64,000 nucleotides of DNA from Pseudarthrobacter sp. W1I19 (GCF_030817835.1 NZ_JAUSZR010000001.1:4092001-4156000); one strand, 5' to 3'; numbered from the stretch's first letter, positions 35,130 through 44,541 are shown. Made by a program: numbers and translations. The notes: generated by a model not told the origin, from the letters alone.

Positions 35130-37622
35130 TTAGACGCTCGGGGCGATTTCCGGGATGCGCGGCTTGGCGTTGCCCGCGAACGTGAACTTGGCGTCGTCGC
35201 CGTCGCCTTCCACGTCCACTACGACAATGTCGCCGGCGTGGATCTCGCCGAAGAGGATCTTCTCGGAAAGCTGATCCTCGATCTCCCGCTGGATGGTGCG
35301 GCGCAGCGGCCGCGCGCCCATGGCAGGATCGTAACCGCGGGTTGCCAGGAGCACCTTGGCCTTGGGCGTGAGCTCGATGCCCATGTCCTTGTCCTTGAGG
35401 CGCTTCTCCAGGCGTCCAACGAACATGTCCACGATCTCGATAATCTCGTCCTGGGTGAGCTGCGGGAATACCACAACGTCATCCACACGGTTCAGGAACT
35501 CGGGGCGGAAGTGCTGCTTGAGTTCCTCGGTGACACGGGCACGCATGCGGTTGTAGCCGGTCTGCGTGTCGGTGCCGGACTGGAAGCCGGTGGCAACACT
35601 CTTGGAGATGTCCCGGGTGCCCAGGTTGGTGGTCATGATGATCACGGTGTTCTTGAAGTCCACCACGCGGCCCTGGGAGTCGGTCAGGCGGCCGTCTTCC
35701 AGGATCTGCAGCAGCGAGTTGAAGAGGTCCGCGTGGGCCTTTTCCACTTCGTCGAACAGCACCACGGAGAACGGACGGCGCCGGACCTTTTCGGTCAGCT
35801 GGCCACCCTCTTCGTAGCCGACGTAGCCCGGAGGGGCACCGAAGAGCCGCGAGACGGTGTGCTTCTCGGAGTACTCGGACATGTCCAGCGTGATGAGGGC
35901 GTCCTCTTCACCGAACAGGAACTCCGCCAGTGCCTTGGCCAGCTCGGTCTTGCCGACGCCCGTGGGGCCGGCGAAGATGAACGAGCCGCCGGGACGCTTG
36001 GGATCCTTGAGCCCTGCACGGGTGCGGCGGATGGCCTGGGACAGTGCCTTGATGGCCTCGTCCTGGCCCACCACGCGCTTGTGCAGTTCGTCTTCCATCT
36101 TCAGCAGGCGCGAGGATTCTTCCTCGGTCAGCTTGAAGACCGGGATGCCGGTGGAGTTGGCAAGCACCTCAGCGATGAGATCCTCATCCACCTCGGAGAT
36201 GTCGTCCATGCCGCCGGACTTCCAGTGGCGTTCCTTCTCAGAACGCTCGGTGATCATCTTCTGCTCCTTGTCACGGAGCGCAGCTGCACCTTCGAAGTCC
36301 TGCGCGTCAATCGCGGACTCTTTCTCCATCTTCAGCTTGGCGATGCGCTCGTCCATGGCCTTGAGCTCCGGCGGAGCGGTCATGCGGCGGATGCGCAGCC
36401 GTGCGCCTGCCTCGTCGATCAGGTCGATCGCCTTGTCCGGCAGGAAGCGGTCCGAGATGTAGCGCTCGGCGAGGCTGGCTGCAGAGGCCAGGGCGCCGTC
36501 GGTAATGGTGACGCGGTGGTGGGCCTCGTAGCGGTCACGCAGGCCCTTGAGGATCTCGATGGCATGCGCCACGGAGGGTTCCTTGACCTGGATGGGCTGG
36601 AAGCGGCGCTCCAGCGCGGCATCCTTCTCGATGTGCTTGCGGTACTCGTCAAGCGTGGTGGCACCGATGGTCTGCAGCTCACCGCGGGCCAGCATGGGCT
36701 TCAGGATGGAGGCAGCATCGATGGCACCTTCGGCGGCACCGGCACCGACAAGGGTGTGGATTTCGTCGATGAACAGGATGATGTCGCCGCGGGTGCGGAT
36801 TTCCTTGAGGACCTTCTTCAGGCGCTCTTCGAAGTCACCGCGGTAGCGGGAGCCCGCAACCAGGGACCCGAGGTCCAGGGTGTAAAGCTGCTTGTCACGG
36901 ATGGTCTCCGGGACGTCACCGCGGACAATCGCCTGGGCCAGGCCTTCGACGACGGCGGTTTTACCGACGCCGGGCTCACCGATCAGCACCGGGTTGTTCT
37001 TGGTACGGCGGGAGAGGACCTGCATAACGCGTTCCATCTCCTGCTCGCGTCCGATCACAGGGTCCAGCTTGTTTTCCCGGGCAGCCTGGGTCAGGTTGCG
37101 GCCGAACTGGTCCAGCACCACGGAACCTGCCGGAGCGCCTTCGGGCTGGCCCGAGCCAACGCCTGCGCCGGTGGTTTCCTTGCCCTGGTAACCCGACAGC
37201 AGCTGGATGACCTGCTGGCGGACCCGGTTGAGGTCGGCGCCGAGCTTGACCAGCACCTGGGCAGCAACGCCCTCACCCTCGCGGATGAGACCCAGCAGGA
37301 TGTGCTCCGTGCCGATGTAGTTGTGGCCCAGCTGGAGGGCTTCGCGCAGCGAGAGCTCCAGCACCTTCTTGGCACGGGGGGTGAAGGGGATGTGGCCGGA
37401 CGGCGCCTGCTGGCCCTGCCCGATGATCTCCTGCACCTGCTCGCGAACGCCGTCGAGCGAAATGCTCAAGGACTCAAGAGCTTTGGCGGCAACGCCCTCA
37501 CCCTCATGGATAAGACCCAAGAGGATGTGTTCGGTACCGATGTAATTGTGGTTCAGCATGCGTGCCTCTTCTTGGGCAAGCACAACTACGCGACGGGCAC
37601 GGTCCGTAAATCGCTCAAACAT
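35130..37622 (-). CDS. clpC: ATP-dependent Clp protease ATP-binding subunit ClpC
   Basis: An 830-residue AAA+ unfoldase. Two Clp_N repeats ([20 protein letters not shown] and the matching block near residue 80) are followed by the first AAA+ domain (GEPGVGKT, Walker [12 protein letters not shown]), a UVR/middle domain ([19 protein letters not shown]) and the second AAA+ domain ([20 protein letters not shown]). The ClpP-docking loop region and C-terminal D2 small domain are complete. It feeds unfolded proteins to ClpP and is essential in many actinobacteria. ATG 37622 has GGAG nine bases upstream. A strong terminator follows. Confidence 0.97.
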   Translation of the reverse strand: MFERFTDRARRVVVLAQEEARMLNHNYIGTEHILLGLIHEGEGVAAKALESLSISLDGVREQVQEIIGQGQQAPSGHIPFTPRAKKVLELSLREALQLGHNYIGTEHILLGLIREGEGVAAQVLVKLGADLNRVRQQVIQLLSGYQGKETTGAGVGSGQPEGAPAGSVVLDQFGRNLTQAARENKLDPVIGREQEMERVMQVLSRRTKNNPVLIGEPGVGKTAVVEGLAQAIVRGDVPETIRDKQLYTLDLGSLVAGSRYRGDFEERLKKVLKEIRTRGDIILFIDEIHTLVGAGAAEGAIDAASILKPMLARGELQTIGATTLDEYRKHIEKDAALERRFQPIQVKEPSVAHAIEILKGLRDRYEAHHRVTITDGALASAASLAERYISDRFLPDKAIDLIDEAGARLRIRRMTAPPELKAMDERIAKLKMEKESAIDAQDFEGAAALRDKEQKMITERSEKERHWKSGGMDDISEVDEDLIAEVLANSTGIPVFKLTEEESSRLLKMEDELHKRVVGQDEAIKALSQAIRRTRAGLKDPKRPGGSFIFAGPTGVGKTELAKALAEFLFGEEDALITLDMSEYSEKHTVSRLFGAPPGYVGYEEGGQLTEKVRRRPFSVVLFDEVEKAHADLFNSLLQILEDGRLTDSQGRVVDFKNTVIIMTTNLGTRDISKSVATGFQSGTDTQTGYNRMRARVTEELKQHFRPEFLNRVDDVVVFPQLTQDEIIEIVDMFVGRLEKRLKDKDMGIELTPKAKVLLATRGYDPAMGARPLRRTIQREIEDQLSEKILFGEIHAGDIVVVDVEGDGDDAKFTFAGNAKPRIPEIAPSV

Positions 37623-37986
37623 TTCGCCACACTCCTAGCTACGACGTACTTTGATGCTACGTGGCCAGCCCATACTTGTGGAGCGTGTTCGCCACGGGGG
37701 AAACCGCAGTGTTCACGGAATATTGGAAACAGGCCCTTTGGGGCGCTTCCACCACTGCGATGGGGAGGCAAAGGAGCCTGTCCGTCGAGGGAACGGAGGA
37801 GCGCGTCACCTCATCGCGCACCGTGGGTACGGCCGCCGTAACCGGGGTGCCGCGGCCGCTGCCGTCCAGGTCCCGATCCTTGATGCAAGCCGCCGGCTGA
37901 AAGGTTCCGTGGCCGTCTCCAAAAACCCCGATGGCGCCAGGAGCGGTTAGCGGCCGGTGCCGCCCATTTGAGTCCCGCAACCGAAA
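37623..37986. promoter_or_regulatory. clpC upstream region with candidate promoter and ClgR-like site
   Basis: No gene is supported in this spacer. On the minus strand TCCACA (37682-37677) and TAGCAT (37659-37654), 17 bases apart, are a candidate promoter. Just upstream of the -35 box, 37687-37700 reads GTTCGCCACGGGGG, one mismatch from the ClgR pattern GTTCGC-N5-GCG known from streptomycetes. Nothing else recognisable is seen. Confidence 0.4.
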
Positions 37987-38017
37987 AAGCCCTGCTCCCA
38001 AATAGGAAGCAGGGCTT
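37987..38017 (-). terminator. Rho-independent terminator of lsr2
   Basis: AAGCCCTGCT (37987-37996) and AGCAGGGCTT (38008-38017) form a 10-bp stem with an 11-base loop. On the minus strand the stem runs into TTTTTCGG, and it lies 22 bases after the lsr2 stop. Confidence 0.88.
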
Positions 38018-38039
38018 ATTACGTGAGCTGCCGGCGTAA

Positions 38040-38375
38040 CTAGGAATTGGCCTTTTGGTAGGCTTCCTGGATTTCAGCCTGAATTCGGCCGCGGCTGTTA
38101 ACCGTGTAGCCGTTTTCGCGGGCCCATTGACGAATCTGGGCCGAATCGTGGCTGCGGCCACCGGTGGGCGCTTTTGCCCGGGCAGTCCGGCCGCTGCCGC
38201 CGGAAGCCTTTCGTGCTGCGCCGATAAAGCGCTCCAGTGAGGAGCGAAGTTCCGCGGCATTCGCCGCGGAAAGATCGATCTCGTAGTTGACCCCGTCAAG
38301 GCCAAACTTAACATTCTCGTCTGCGGATCCCCCATCCAGATCATCAACGAGGATGATGTTTACTTTCTGTGCCAT
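38040..38375 (-). CDS. lsr2: Nucleoid-associated protein Lsr2
   Basis: A 111-residue Lsr2. The N-terminal oligomerisation domain (MAQKVNIILVDDLDGGSADE, FGLDGVNYEIDLSAANAAEL) is followed by a Gly/Ala/Lys linker and the C-terminal DNA-binding domain with the AT-hook-like R95-G96-R97 that inserts into the minor groove of AT-rich DNA. Lsr2 is the actinobacterial analogue of H-NS; it silences AT-rich, often foreign, genes and bridges DNA. It has its own terminator. The 123-base spacer before it should hold its promoter. Confidence 0.97.
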   Translation of the reverse strand: MAQKVNIILVDDLDGGSADENVKFGLDGVNYEIDLSAANAAELRSSLERFIGAARKASGGSGRTARAKAPTGGRSHDSAQIRQWARENGYTVNSRGRIQAEIQEAYQKANS

Positions 38376-38498
38376 TAAAAGACTTCCTCTTGGAAAGGTT
38401 CGGGTTTTCAGAAAAGCAGGATGTTTCCTAAAAAGTATGACTCTTTTTATGGCAACGCGTCAAAGCGCCTAATGATCCTTGGGGATAAAGGCAGGAAA

Positions 38499-38687
38499 TT
38501 AGGGGGTTTTATCTTTTGATTCGGGGTCCGTGTGCTCCGCAGGAGTTGCCGCCTGGGCTTCGGCTTCTGCCTGGGCCCGGGCCTCCGCCTGGCGCTCGGA
38601 CTTGTCCGCATTAAAGATCGCTTTCATGGCGAACCAGAAGAGCAGTCCCACCACGATGGAGGGAAGCAGGACAGCTACGTACTCCAT
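38499..38687 (-). CDS. Small membrane protein (62 aa)
   Basis: One N-terminal membrane helix (VAVLLPSIVVGLLFWFAMKAIF) is followed by a highly charged Ala/Glu/Gln-rich tail (ADKSERQAEARAQAEAEAQA) that is predicted coiled-coil or disordered. It starts two bases after the lysS stop and is therefore co-transcribed with it. Similar tiny proteins occur between lysS and lsr2 in related genomes, from memory; no function is known. Confidence 0.75.
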   Translation of the reverse strand: MEYVAVLLPSIVVGLLFWFAMKAIFNADKSERQAEARAQAEAEAQAATPAEHTDPESKDKTP

Positions 38688-38689
38688 GG

Positions 38690-40228
38690 TCAGTGGCCCT
38701 CGGGCTTGAGCAGCGGGAACAGGATTGTTTCGCGGATTCCGGCGCCGGTGAACAGCATGACCAGCCGGTCGATTCCGAGTCCGATGCCGCCCATGGGCGG
38801 GGCGCCGTATTCGAGTGCGCGCAGGAAGTCCTCATCCAGCTGCATTGCTTCGTCGTCGCCGGCCGCTGCGTGGCGGGACTGTTCGGTGAGCCGCTCGCGC
38901 TGGATGACGGGGTCGATCAGTTCCGAGAACGCGGTACCGCGCTCCATGCCGCCGATGATGAGGTCCCAGGCCTCGATCAGCCGGCCGTCCTTGCGGTGCG
39001 GCCGCGCCAGCGGCTGGGCGGAGGGCGGGTAGTCGTAAACGAAAGTGGGGTTCAGCAGCGTAGGCTCAACGATTTCGCCGAAGAGCTCGACCACCAGCTT
39101 CTCGGCGTCCCACTTCGGGTCCACCTTGACCTCGTGCTTCTCAGCAATCCCGCGAAGCACCTCCAGCGGAGTCTCCGGCGTGATGTCCTGCCCAACGGCG
39201 TCGGACAGTCCCGGGTACACGGACACCCAGGCCCAGTCGCCGTCGAGGTTGATCTCCCCTGCTTCGGTCTGCAGGACGCGGCCGGCACCCACGGCGTCGG
39301 CGGCGTCGAGGATGATCTCCTTGATCCGCTCAGCCATCACAAACTGGTCCGCCCACGCCTCGTAGCACTCAAGCGTGGTGAATTCCGGGCTGTGGGTGGA
39401 GTCCACGCCTTCATTGCGGAACACCCGGCCCATGTCGTAGACGCGATCGATGCCGCCCACCACGGCGCGCTTGAGGTACAGCTCAGTGGCGATGCGCAGG
39501 GTCATCTTCTGGTCGAAGGCGTTCATGTGGGTCTCGAACGGCCGCGCCAGCGCGCCGCCGTGGACCAGCTGCAGGATGGGGGTCTCCACCTCAACGTAGC
39601 TGTGCCGGAACAGCGTCTCGCGGATGGAGCGCGTGATGGCAGCGCGGGTGTAGACCATTTCGCGGGCTTCGTCGCGGACCATGAGGTCCACGTAGCGCTG
39701 GCGGACGCGGGTTTCCTCATTCAGCCCGGCGTGCAGCACCGGCAGCGGGCGCAGTGCCTTGGAGGCCATGGACCAGGAATCGGCCATGATGGACAGCTCG
39801 CCGCGGCGGGAGGAGATCACCTCACCCTTGATGAACACGTGGTCGCCGAGGTCAACGAGGGCCTTCCAGTCGGCGAGCGCTTCCTCGCCGATGTTGGCAA
39901 GGCTGAGCATGGCCTGCAGGCGGGTCCCCTTGCCGTCCGTGCCGCCTTCCTGGAGGGTTGCGAAGCAAAGCTTTCCGGTGTTGCGGACGAACACCACGCG
40001 GCCGGTGACGCCGACGATGTCGCCGGTGGTGTCATCGGCCTGGAGGTGGGCGTACTTTTCCCGGATCTCTGCGAGGGAGTGCGTCCGCTCCACACCCACC
40101 GGGTACGCCTCAACGCCGCGCTCGATCAGTTTGGCGCGCTTCTCCATGCGGATCCGCATCTGCTCGCTGGCATCCAGCGGCTCCGGGGCGTTCTTGGGCG
40201 AGGGGGTGTTTTGGGAAGTCACAATCAT
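38690..40228 (-). CDS. lysS: Lysyl-tRNA synthetase, class II
   Basis: A 512-residue class II synthetase. The N-terminal OB-fold anticodon domain (DIVGVTGRVVFVRNTGKLCF) precedes motif 1, motif 2 (MGRVFRNEGVDSTHSPEFTTLECYEAW) and motif 3 (GGIGLGIDRLVMLFTG). It charges tRNA-Lys. ATG 40228 gives MIVTSQNTPSP; a GTG six bases later is also possible. Neither has a strong ribosome-binding site. It is divergent from a hydrolase gene 65 bases away. Confidence 0.96.
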   Translation of the reverse strand: MIVTSQNTPSPKNAPEPLDASEQMRIRMEKRAKLIERGVEAYPVGVERTHSLAEIREKYAHLQADDTTGDIVGVTGRVVFVRNTGKLCFATLQEGGTDGKGTRLQAMLSLANIGEEALADWKALVDLGDHVFIKGEVISSRRGELSIMADSWSMASKALRPLPVLHAGLNEETRVRQRYVDLMVRDEAREMVYTRAAITRSIRETLFRHSYVEVETPILQLVHGGALARPFETHMNAFDQKMTLRIATELYLKRAVVGGIDRVYDMGRVFRNEGVDSTHSPEFTTLECYEAWADQFVMAERIKEIILDAADAVGAGRVLQTEAGEINLDGDWAWVSVYPGLSDAVGQDITPETPLEVLRGIAEKHEVKVDPKWDAEKLVVELFGEIVEPTLLNPTFVYDYPPSAQPLARPHRKDGRLIEAWDLIIGGMERGTAFSELIDPVIQRERLTEQSRHAAAGDDEAMQLDEDFLRALEYGAPPMGGIGLGIDRLVMLFTGAGIRETILFPLLKPEGH

Positions 40229-40293
40229 CAAGTTTACCGGGCATCCGGCCGGCCCGGCTGCGCGGCCTCCCAACCGGCCCTGCCTGGGATGGG

Positions 40294-41151
40294 GTGGTGA
40301 AAGAACAGGTCCTTTCAACGCACGACGGCGGCCGGCTGGCTTTGTACAGTTACGGCACCGAAGACGCGCCAGGCGAACGCCGCGTGGCGCTGATCGGCGG
40401 CGCCTTCCTCACCGCCCTGATCTACCGGCCGTTTTCGACGGCGCTGGCAAAGGGCCTGGGCGAGGGCTGGGCCGTGGACGTGTATGACCGGCGCGGCCGC
40501 GGCAGCTCCTCAGAGCAACCGGCAGGCTACTCGATGGCCACGGAGATAGCGGACGTCCGCACGGTCCTGGACGCCACCGGAGCGCGAAACATCCTGGGCC
40601 ACAGCCTGGGTGCCTCGGTGGCACTTAATGCCGTGCAGGAGTTCACCGGCAGCCGGTATGTTCCGGACAAGCTCGCGGTGTACGACGCCGCCGTGAACAT
40701 CGACGGCAGCATCGACACCGGATGGCCGGACGGTTTCGAAGATGCCGTGAACAAGGGCAAAGTGGGCCGCGCCCTCGCCCACATGAAGAAGGCAACCAAA
40801 CCAGACTCGGCCCTGGCGAGGATCCCGGAGCCCGTCCTCGCCGGGCTGATGGCCGTGATGTCCGGCACCAAGGTGAACAGGATGTTCCAGGAAGTGATGC
40901 CCAGCGGTGTGGGCGAACTCCGGGCGGCCTACAACGAGGCGGATCACGCCAGGGACTTCAGCGTGCTCCCCGCCAACACCCACTTCATGGCGGGTGGCAA
41001 GAGTCCCAGATATTACAAGGCAACAGCCGAACGGCTCCATGCCGCAGTCCCCGGCAGCACCTACGAGCTCTCCCCCAAGTGCTTCCACGGCTCCATTCCG
41101 GCCGCCGTGGATGAACTGGTCACGGACATCTCCGAGTACTTCAAGGGTTAG
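40294..41151 (+). CDS. Alpha/beta hydrolase (tandem copy 1)
   Basis: A 285-residue alpha/beta hydrolase with YDRRGRGSSSEQ after strand 4, the nucleophile elbow GHSLGAS, and a histidine in KCFHGSIPAAVDELV near the C-terminus. The position where many relatives carry the acid reads MAGGKSPRYY, with no Asp or Glu, so the triad acid may sit elsewhere. No signal peptide is seen. GTG 40294 or 40297 is the start, with GGGATGGGG upstream. It is followed after 78 bases by a clear paralogue. The substrate is unknown. Confidence 0.88.
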   Translation: MVKEQVLSTHDGGRLALYSYGTEDAPGERRVALIGGAFLTALIYRPFSTALAKGLGEGWAVDVYDRRGRGSSSEQPAGYSMATEIADVRTVLDATGARNILGHSLGASVALNAVQEFTGSRYVPDKLAVYDAAVNIDGSIDTGWPDGFEDAVNKGKVGRALAHMKKATKPDSALARIPEPVLAGLMAVMSGTKVNRMFQEVMPSGVGELRAAYNEADHARDFSVLPANTHFMAGGKSPRYYKATAERLHAAVPGSTYELSPKCFHGSIPAAVDELVTDISEYFKG

Positions 41152-41229
41152 GTTCCCGGCGCCTCTTGCCGAGTCAGCATTCCAGTGTCCATGGTGCCCG
41201 CGTTCAGGTTGCTCGGCTAGGCTCGGAAC

Positions 41230-42066
41230 ATGACGCGTGAGAACATCAGGACCCCCGACGGCGGCACTCTGGAGCTCTTTTCAACCGGTGCGGAACTGGC
41301 TTCCGCCGGTTCAGGCGTGGTGGTTGTCCCGCCGTCCCTGGTGACGGCTGCGGATTACACCAAGTTCGCGCAGAAGCTCAGCGCTGCCTTGGGCCGCCCG
41401 GTCCACACGTTCAACCGCCGGGGCCGGGGCTCGTCATCGCCCCAGCCGGAGGATTACACCCTGGACGTGGACATCCGCGACCTCGATACCGTGATGAAGC
41501 ACACCTCTAGCACGGACGTCTTCGGGCACAGCTTCGGCGGGGCCGTTGCGCTCCATGCCGCCCGGACGCTGCCGGTGGAACGGCTCGCTGTCTACGATCC
41601 CGCCGTCTCTGTTAACCACAGCGTCAAGGCGGACTGGACCGCCGAGTACGAGCGGGCCATCGCGGCCGGGGACGACGACCGCGCCCTCGCCGTCCTGCAG
41701 CGCGGCCTCGAAGCCGGTGGCGCCTTCTCGTCGCGCATGCCGCTCTCCATGCTGACCCTGGCCAACAAGCTCACGGCAGGTACTTCAGAGGGCAAGCAGC
41801 AGCGCGAGATGATGCGCACCGGGGTCCGCGAAATCAAGGCAATCATTGCCGCGGACATGCCGGCCGAACCGTTCCTGGAACTGCCGCTGGAAACGCTGAT
41901 CGTGGTTGGCGAAAAGAGCCCGGCGTACTTCGGGGTGGCCTGCGGCCAGATCCACGACGTCCTGTCCGGCTCCACCTACACCATCCTGCCCGGCTTCGGA
42001 CACGACGGTGTCATCAAGGCCCCTGACAAGCTGATCAAGGAACTGGCGGACTTCTACGCCGGCTGA
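41230..42066 (+). CDS. Alpha/beta hydrolase (tandem copy 2)
   Basis: A 278-residue paralogue of the preceding gene. It shares FNRRGRGSSSPQPEDY, the elbow GHSFGGAVALHAA, YDPAVSVNHS (YDAAVNIDGS in copy 1) and the C-terminal GFGHDGVIKAPDKLI with its histidine. VVGEKSPAYF again lacks an acid at the usual place. Such a pair points to an old local duplication with divergence. The ATG start lies eight bases after a GGCTCGG stretch that is only a weak ribosome-binding site. A hairpin repeat follows 12 bases after the stop. Confidence 0.88.
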   Translation: MTRENIRTPDGGTLELFSTGAELASAGSGVVVVPPSLVTAADYTKFAQKLSAALGRPVHTFNRRGRGSSSPQPEDYTLDVDIRDLDTVMKHTSSTDVFGHSFGGAVALHAARTLPVERLAVYDPAVSVNHSVKADWTAEYERAIAAGDDDRALAVLQRGLEAGGAFSSRMPLSMLTLANKLTAGTSEGKQQREMMRTGVREIKAIIAADMPAEPFLELPLETLIVVGEKSPAYFGVACGQIHDVLSGSTYTILPGFGHDGVIKAPDKLIKELADFYAG

Positions 42067-42078
42067 ACCCCAAGTAGC

Positions 42079-42124
42079 TCGCAGTTGACGTCGCAAAAAG
42101 CGGTTTTCACGACGTTAACTGCGA
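42079..42124. repeat. Intergenic stem-loop repeat (copy 2)
   Basis: TCGCAGTTGACGTCG (42079-42093) pairs with CGACGTTAACTGCGA (42110-42124) over 15 positions with one G-U pair. An inner AAAA/TTTT stem surrounds a GCGG loop. It lies between the convergent hydrolase and MFS genes and may serve both as a terminator. It is related in layout to the copy after disA. Confidence 0.65.
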
Positions 42125-42147
42125 TCCAGTTGGGTCAGTGGACGGGG

Positions 42148-43623
42148 TTAGTGCCCGCCGTGGCCCGGGCCGGCGCCTTCCGTTTTACGCATCATGGCGG
42201 AGAGTACGACGGCGGCGAAGGCTATGACGGTTGCCGTCAGGAAGGCGGCGCTCATCCCGGCGACGAGGCCCGACGCGGCTGAGACCACGGCGAAGATGGA
42301 CACCAGCAGCGCAGTGCCGGCGGCACCGGCCACCTGCTGCGTGGTGCTCATGATCGCGGACCCGTGCGAGTAGAGGTGCGGCGGAAGCGGGTTCAGGCCG
42401 GTGGTGAACGCCGGCGTGAACAGCAACGCCAGTCCGAAACTCAGCCCCACGTGCAAGGTGACGATCCACCAGACGGGCGTCCCGGCGTCGAGCATTGAGA
42501 ACTGCCACAGCGCCACCACCATCAGGACTGAACCGGTGACGGTGAGCGGTAGCGGTCCTACTTTGTCGAAGAGCCGGCCGATGACCGGGCCCAGCAGGCC
42601 CATGGCCAGGCCGCCGGGAAGCAGCGCGAGGCCTGTCTCGAGGGAGCCGAGCCCGCGGATTTCCTGTAGGTACAGAGGCAGCAGGATGACGCCGCCGAAC
42701 AGCGCCATCATGGCCACCACCATCAGCAGGACCGAGACGGTGAACATACGGAAGTTGAACGCGCGCAGGTCCAGCAGCGGGGCGTCGCCCTTCTGCAGGC
42801 GGAGCTGGCGGAGGACAAAGACGGCGAGGCTGGCGACACCGATGACCAGTGCGGCGATGGCTGCAACACCCGGCCCGGCCTGGCCGCCATGGCCGCCGCC
42901 GATCTGGCTGAGGCCGTAGACCAGGCCGCCGAACGCGGGGACGGTCAGGATGACCGAAAGGGCATCGAGCTTCGCCTTTTCCGTCTCGCCAACGTTGGTC
43001 AGGTACTTGGCACCGATGGCAAGGGCCGCGAGGGCCACCGGGAGGACGAACACGAACATAAAGCGCCAGGTGAAGTGCTCAAGGATCAACCCGGAAACCG
43101 TGGGGCCCATGGCCGGTGCCACGGAAATCGCGATGCTGACGTTGCCCATCACGGCGCCGCGCTTGGCCATCGGAACCAGCGTGAGGATGGTGGTCATCAG
43201 CAGGGGCAGCATGATCGCGGTGCCGCCGGCCTGGACAATGCGGGCCAGCAACAGGATCTCAAAGCCGGGCGCCACTGCGGCAAGTGCGGTACCGCCGGCG
43301 AAAAGCCCCATCGCGAGCATAAATACTGCGCGAGTGGACAGGGTCTGCAGGATGAACCCGGTGGTGGGAATGACCACGGCCATGGTGAGCATAAACCCGG
43401 TGGAGAGCCACTGGACGGTTGAGGCATCCACTTGGAGGTCCACCATGAGCCGCTGCAGGGCGACGTTCATGATGGTCTCGTTGAGGATCACCACAAACGT
43501 CGCCACCAGCAGCGTGCTGATGACTGTTACCGATTCGCGGGACATCTTCTCCGGCGCGGCGGGCGTGGTTCCTTCGGTTTGGACGGACTTGCCGCTGGCG
43601 TTCGGAGAGACTTCGGTAGACAT
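42148..43623 (-). CDS. MFS drug exporter, DHA2 (EmrB/QacA) family
   Basis: A 491-residue transporter with 14 predicted helices. VATFVVILNETIMNVALQRL is the DHA2-typical first helix motif and LLARIVQAGGTAIMLPLLMT carries the antiporter-type Gly/Pro pattern; RGAVMGNVSIAISVAPAMGPTVSG is motif C. These proteins export hydrophobic drugs or cations in exchange for protons. The ATG has GAGGG seven bases upstream. It lies 128 bases downstream of the DJ-1/PfpI gene on the same strand. No dedicated regulator gene adjoins it, though a TetR gene is 2.6 kb away. Confidence 0.92.
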   Translation of the reverse strand: MSTEVSPNASGKSVQTEGTTPAAPEKMSRESVTVISTLLVATFVVILNETIMNVALQRLMVDLQVDASTVQWLSTGFMLTMAVVIPTTGFILQTLSTRAVFMLAMGLFAGGTALAAVAPGFEILLLARIVQAGGTAIMLPLLMTTILTLVPMAKRGAVMGNVSIAISVAPAMGPTVSGLILEHFTWRFMFVFVLPVALAALAIGAKYLTNVGETEKAKLDALSVILTVPAFGGLVYGLSQIGGGHGGQAGPGVAAIAALVIGVASLAVFVLRQLRLQKGDAPLLDLRAFNFRMFTVSVLLMVVAMMALFGGVILLPLYLQEIRGLGSLETGLALLPGGLAMGLLGPVIGRLFDKVGPLPLTVTGSVLMVVALWQFSMLDAGTPVWWIVTLHVGLSFGLALLFTPAFTTGLNPLPPHLYSHGSAIMSTTQQVAGAAGTALLVSIFAVVSAASGLVAGMSAAFLTATVIAFAAVVLSAMMRKTEGAGPGHGGH

Positions 43624-43751
43624 GGGTGTTCCCTCAGGGAGTTGTTTGAAAGGTGCGCGATCAGCGTCGCTGCAGACTCCAACACTCTACCGGCTGGAGT
43701 AATTCCTCCGCACGGTATTTTTTCCTTAACCCTGAGGGAACAAATGGGGTC

Positions 43752-44318
43752 CTACGCCGTCTTGCCGGCGTGCTGGCCTTCGGAAATCTCCTCGACCAGT
43801 TTGCTGTTGAATGCCGGGAGATCGTCCGGGTTGCGGCTGGTGACCAGGCCCTGGTCCACTACCACTTCCTCGTCGGTCCAGTTGGCGCCGGCATTCTTCA
43901 GGTCGGTCTGGAGCGTGTGGTACGAGGTGACGTTCCGTCCGCGCACCACGCCGGCCTCGATGAGCAGCCAGGGCCCGTGGCAGATGGACGCGACCGGCTT
44001 GTGCTGCTCAAAGAAGCTCCGGGTGAAGGCCTGCGCTTCCTTGTCCACCCGGAGGTGGTCTGCGTTTACAACGCCGCCCGGCAGGACCAGGGCATCAAAG
44101 TCGGAGGCGTTCGCCTCTGCCACCGTGAGGTCGACGTCGAACGTGTCGCCCTTCTCCGTGCCGTTGAACCCCTGCAGCTTTCCGCTCTTGGGCGCCACCA
44201 GGGTGGGCTGGCCGCCGGCCTCCTTGACCGCCTGCCAGGGGCTGGTCAGCTCAATCTGCTCCACGCCGTCGGTCAGCAGGAATGCCACCTTCTTGCCTGT
44301 GATGCTATGTTCTGCCAT
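43752..44318 (-). CDS. DJ-1/PfpI family protein (YhbO/Pfp-like)
   Basis: A 188-residue class I glutamine-amidotransferase-like protein. VAFLLTDGVEQIELTSPWQA opens the fold, FDALVLPGGVVNADHL precedes the glutamate region, and the nucleophile cysteine sits in VASICHGPWLL. PfpI/YhbO members are chaperones, deglycases or proteases that protect cells against carbonyl, heat and oxidative stress. ATG 44318 has an excellent AGGAGGAAAA ribosome-binding site. A candidate promoter is 84-112 bases upstream. Confidence 0.92.
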   Translation of the reverse strand: MAEHSITGKKVAFLLTDGVEQIELTSPWQAVKEAGGQPTLVAPKSGKLQGFNGTEKGDTFDVDLTVAEANASDFDALVLPGGVVNADHLRVDKEAQAFTRSFFEQHKPVASICHGPWLLIEAGVVRGRNVTSYHTLQTDLKNAGANWTDEEVVVDQGLVTSRNPDDLPAFNSKLVEEISEGQHAGKTA

Positions 44319-44401
44319 TTTTCCTCCTCCTGTGAGCGGCACGCCGCGCGCTATTGAGGGCGCGGACTACCGCTTCGAGAGTTGTTTGCCTGACAGCTTC
44401 C

Positions 44402-44430
44402 AGCGTAGGAAAAGGGCAAGTGATAAGCAA
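44402..44430 (-). promoter_or_regulatory. Candidate promoter of the DJ-1/PfpI gene
   Basis: On the minus strand TTGCTT (44430-44425) and TACGCT (44407-44402) are 17 bases apart, which would give a leader of roughly 75 bases. The rest of the 44319-44658 spacer holds three related 12-mers and no supported gene. Confidence 0.5.
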
Positions 44431-44482
44431 GCTGACTATATTTGTTTGCATCCTGGGTAAGTGCTGGGCAGGGAGGACCGTT

Positions 44483-44541
44483 ACGACGGCGGCCGGGCGA
44501 CAAAGTGCGATGGCGGCCGGCGCCAGCGTACGATGGCGGCC
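44483..44541. repeat. Three related 12-mers upstream of the HNH gene
   Basis: ACGACGGCGGCC (44483-44494), GCGATGGCGGCC (44507-44518) and ACGATGGCGGCC (44530-44541) occur in the same direction at 24- and 23-base steps. They could be protein-binding iterons, but such GC-rich words also arise by chance here. Confidence 0.35.

Noticed and set aside
35061..37841. Long plus-strand frame covering clpC
   Set aside because: Antisense shadow of clpC; composition is unlike a protein and the minus-strand gene is certain.
37651..38001. Short frames in the clpC-lsr2 spacer
   Set aside because: No ribosome-binding sites and Arg/Gly-rich composition; they overlap the promoter and terminator.
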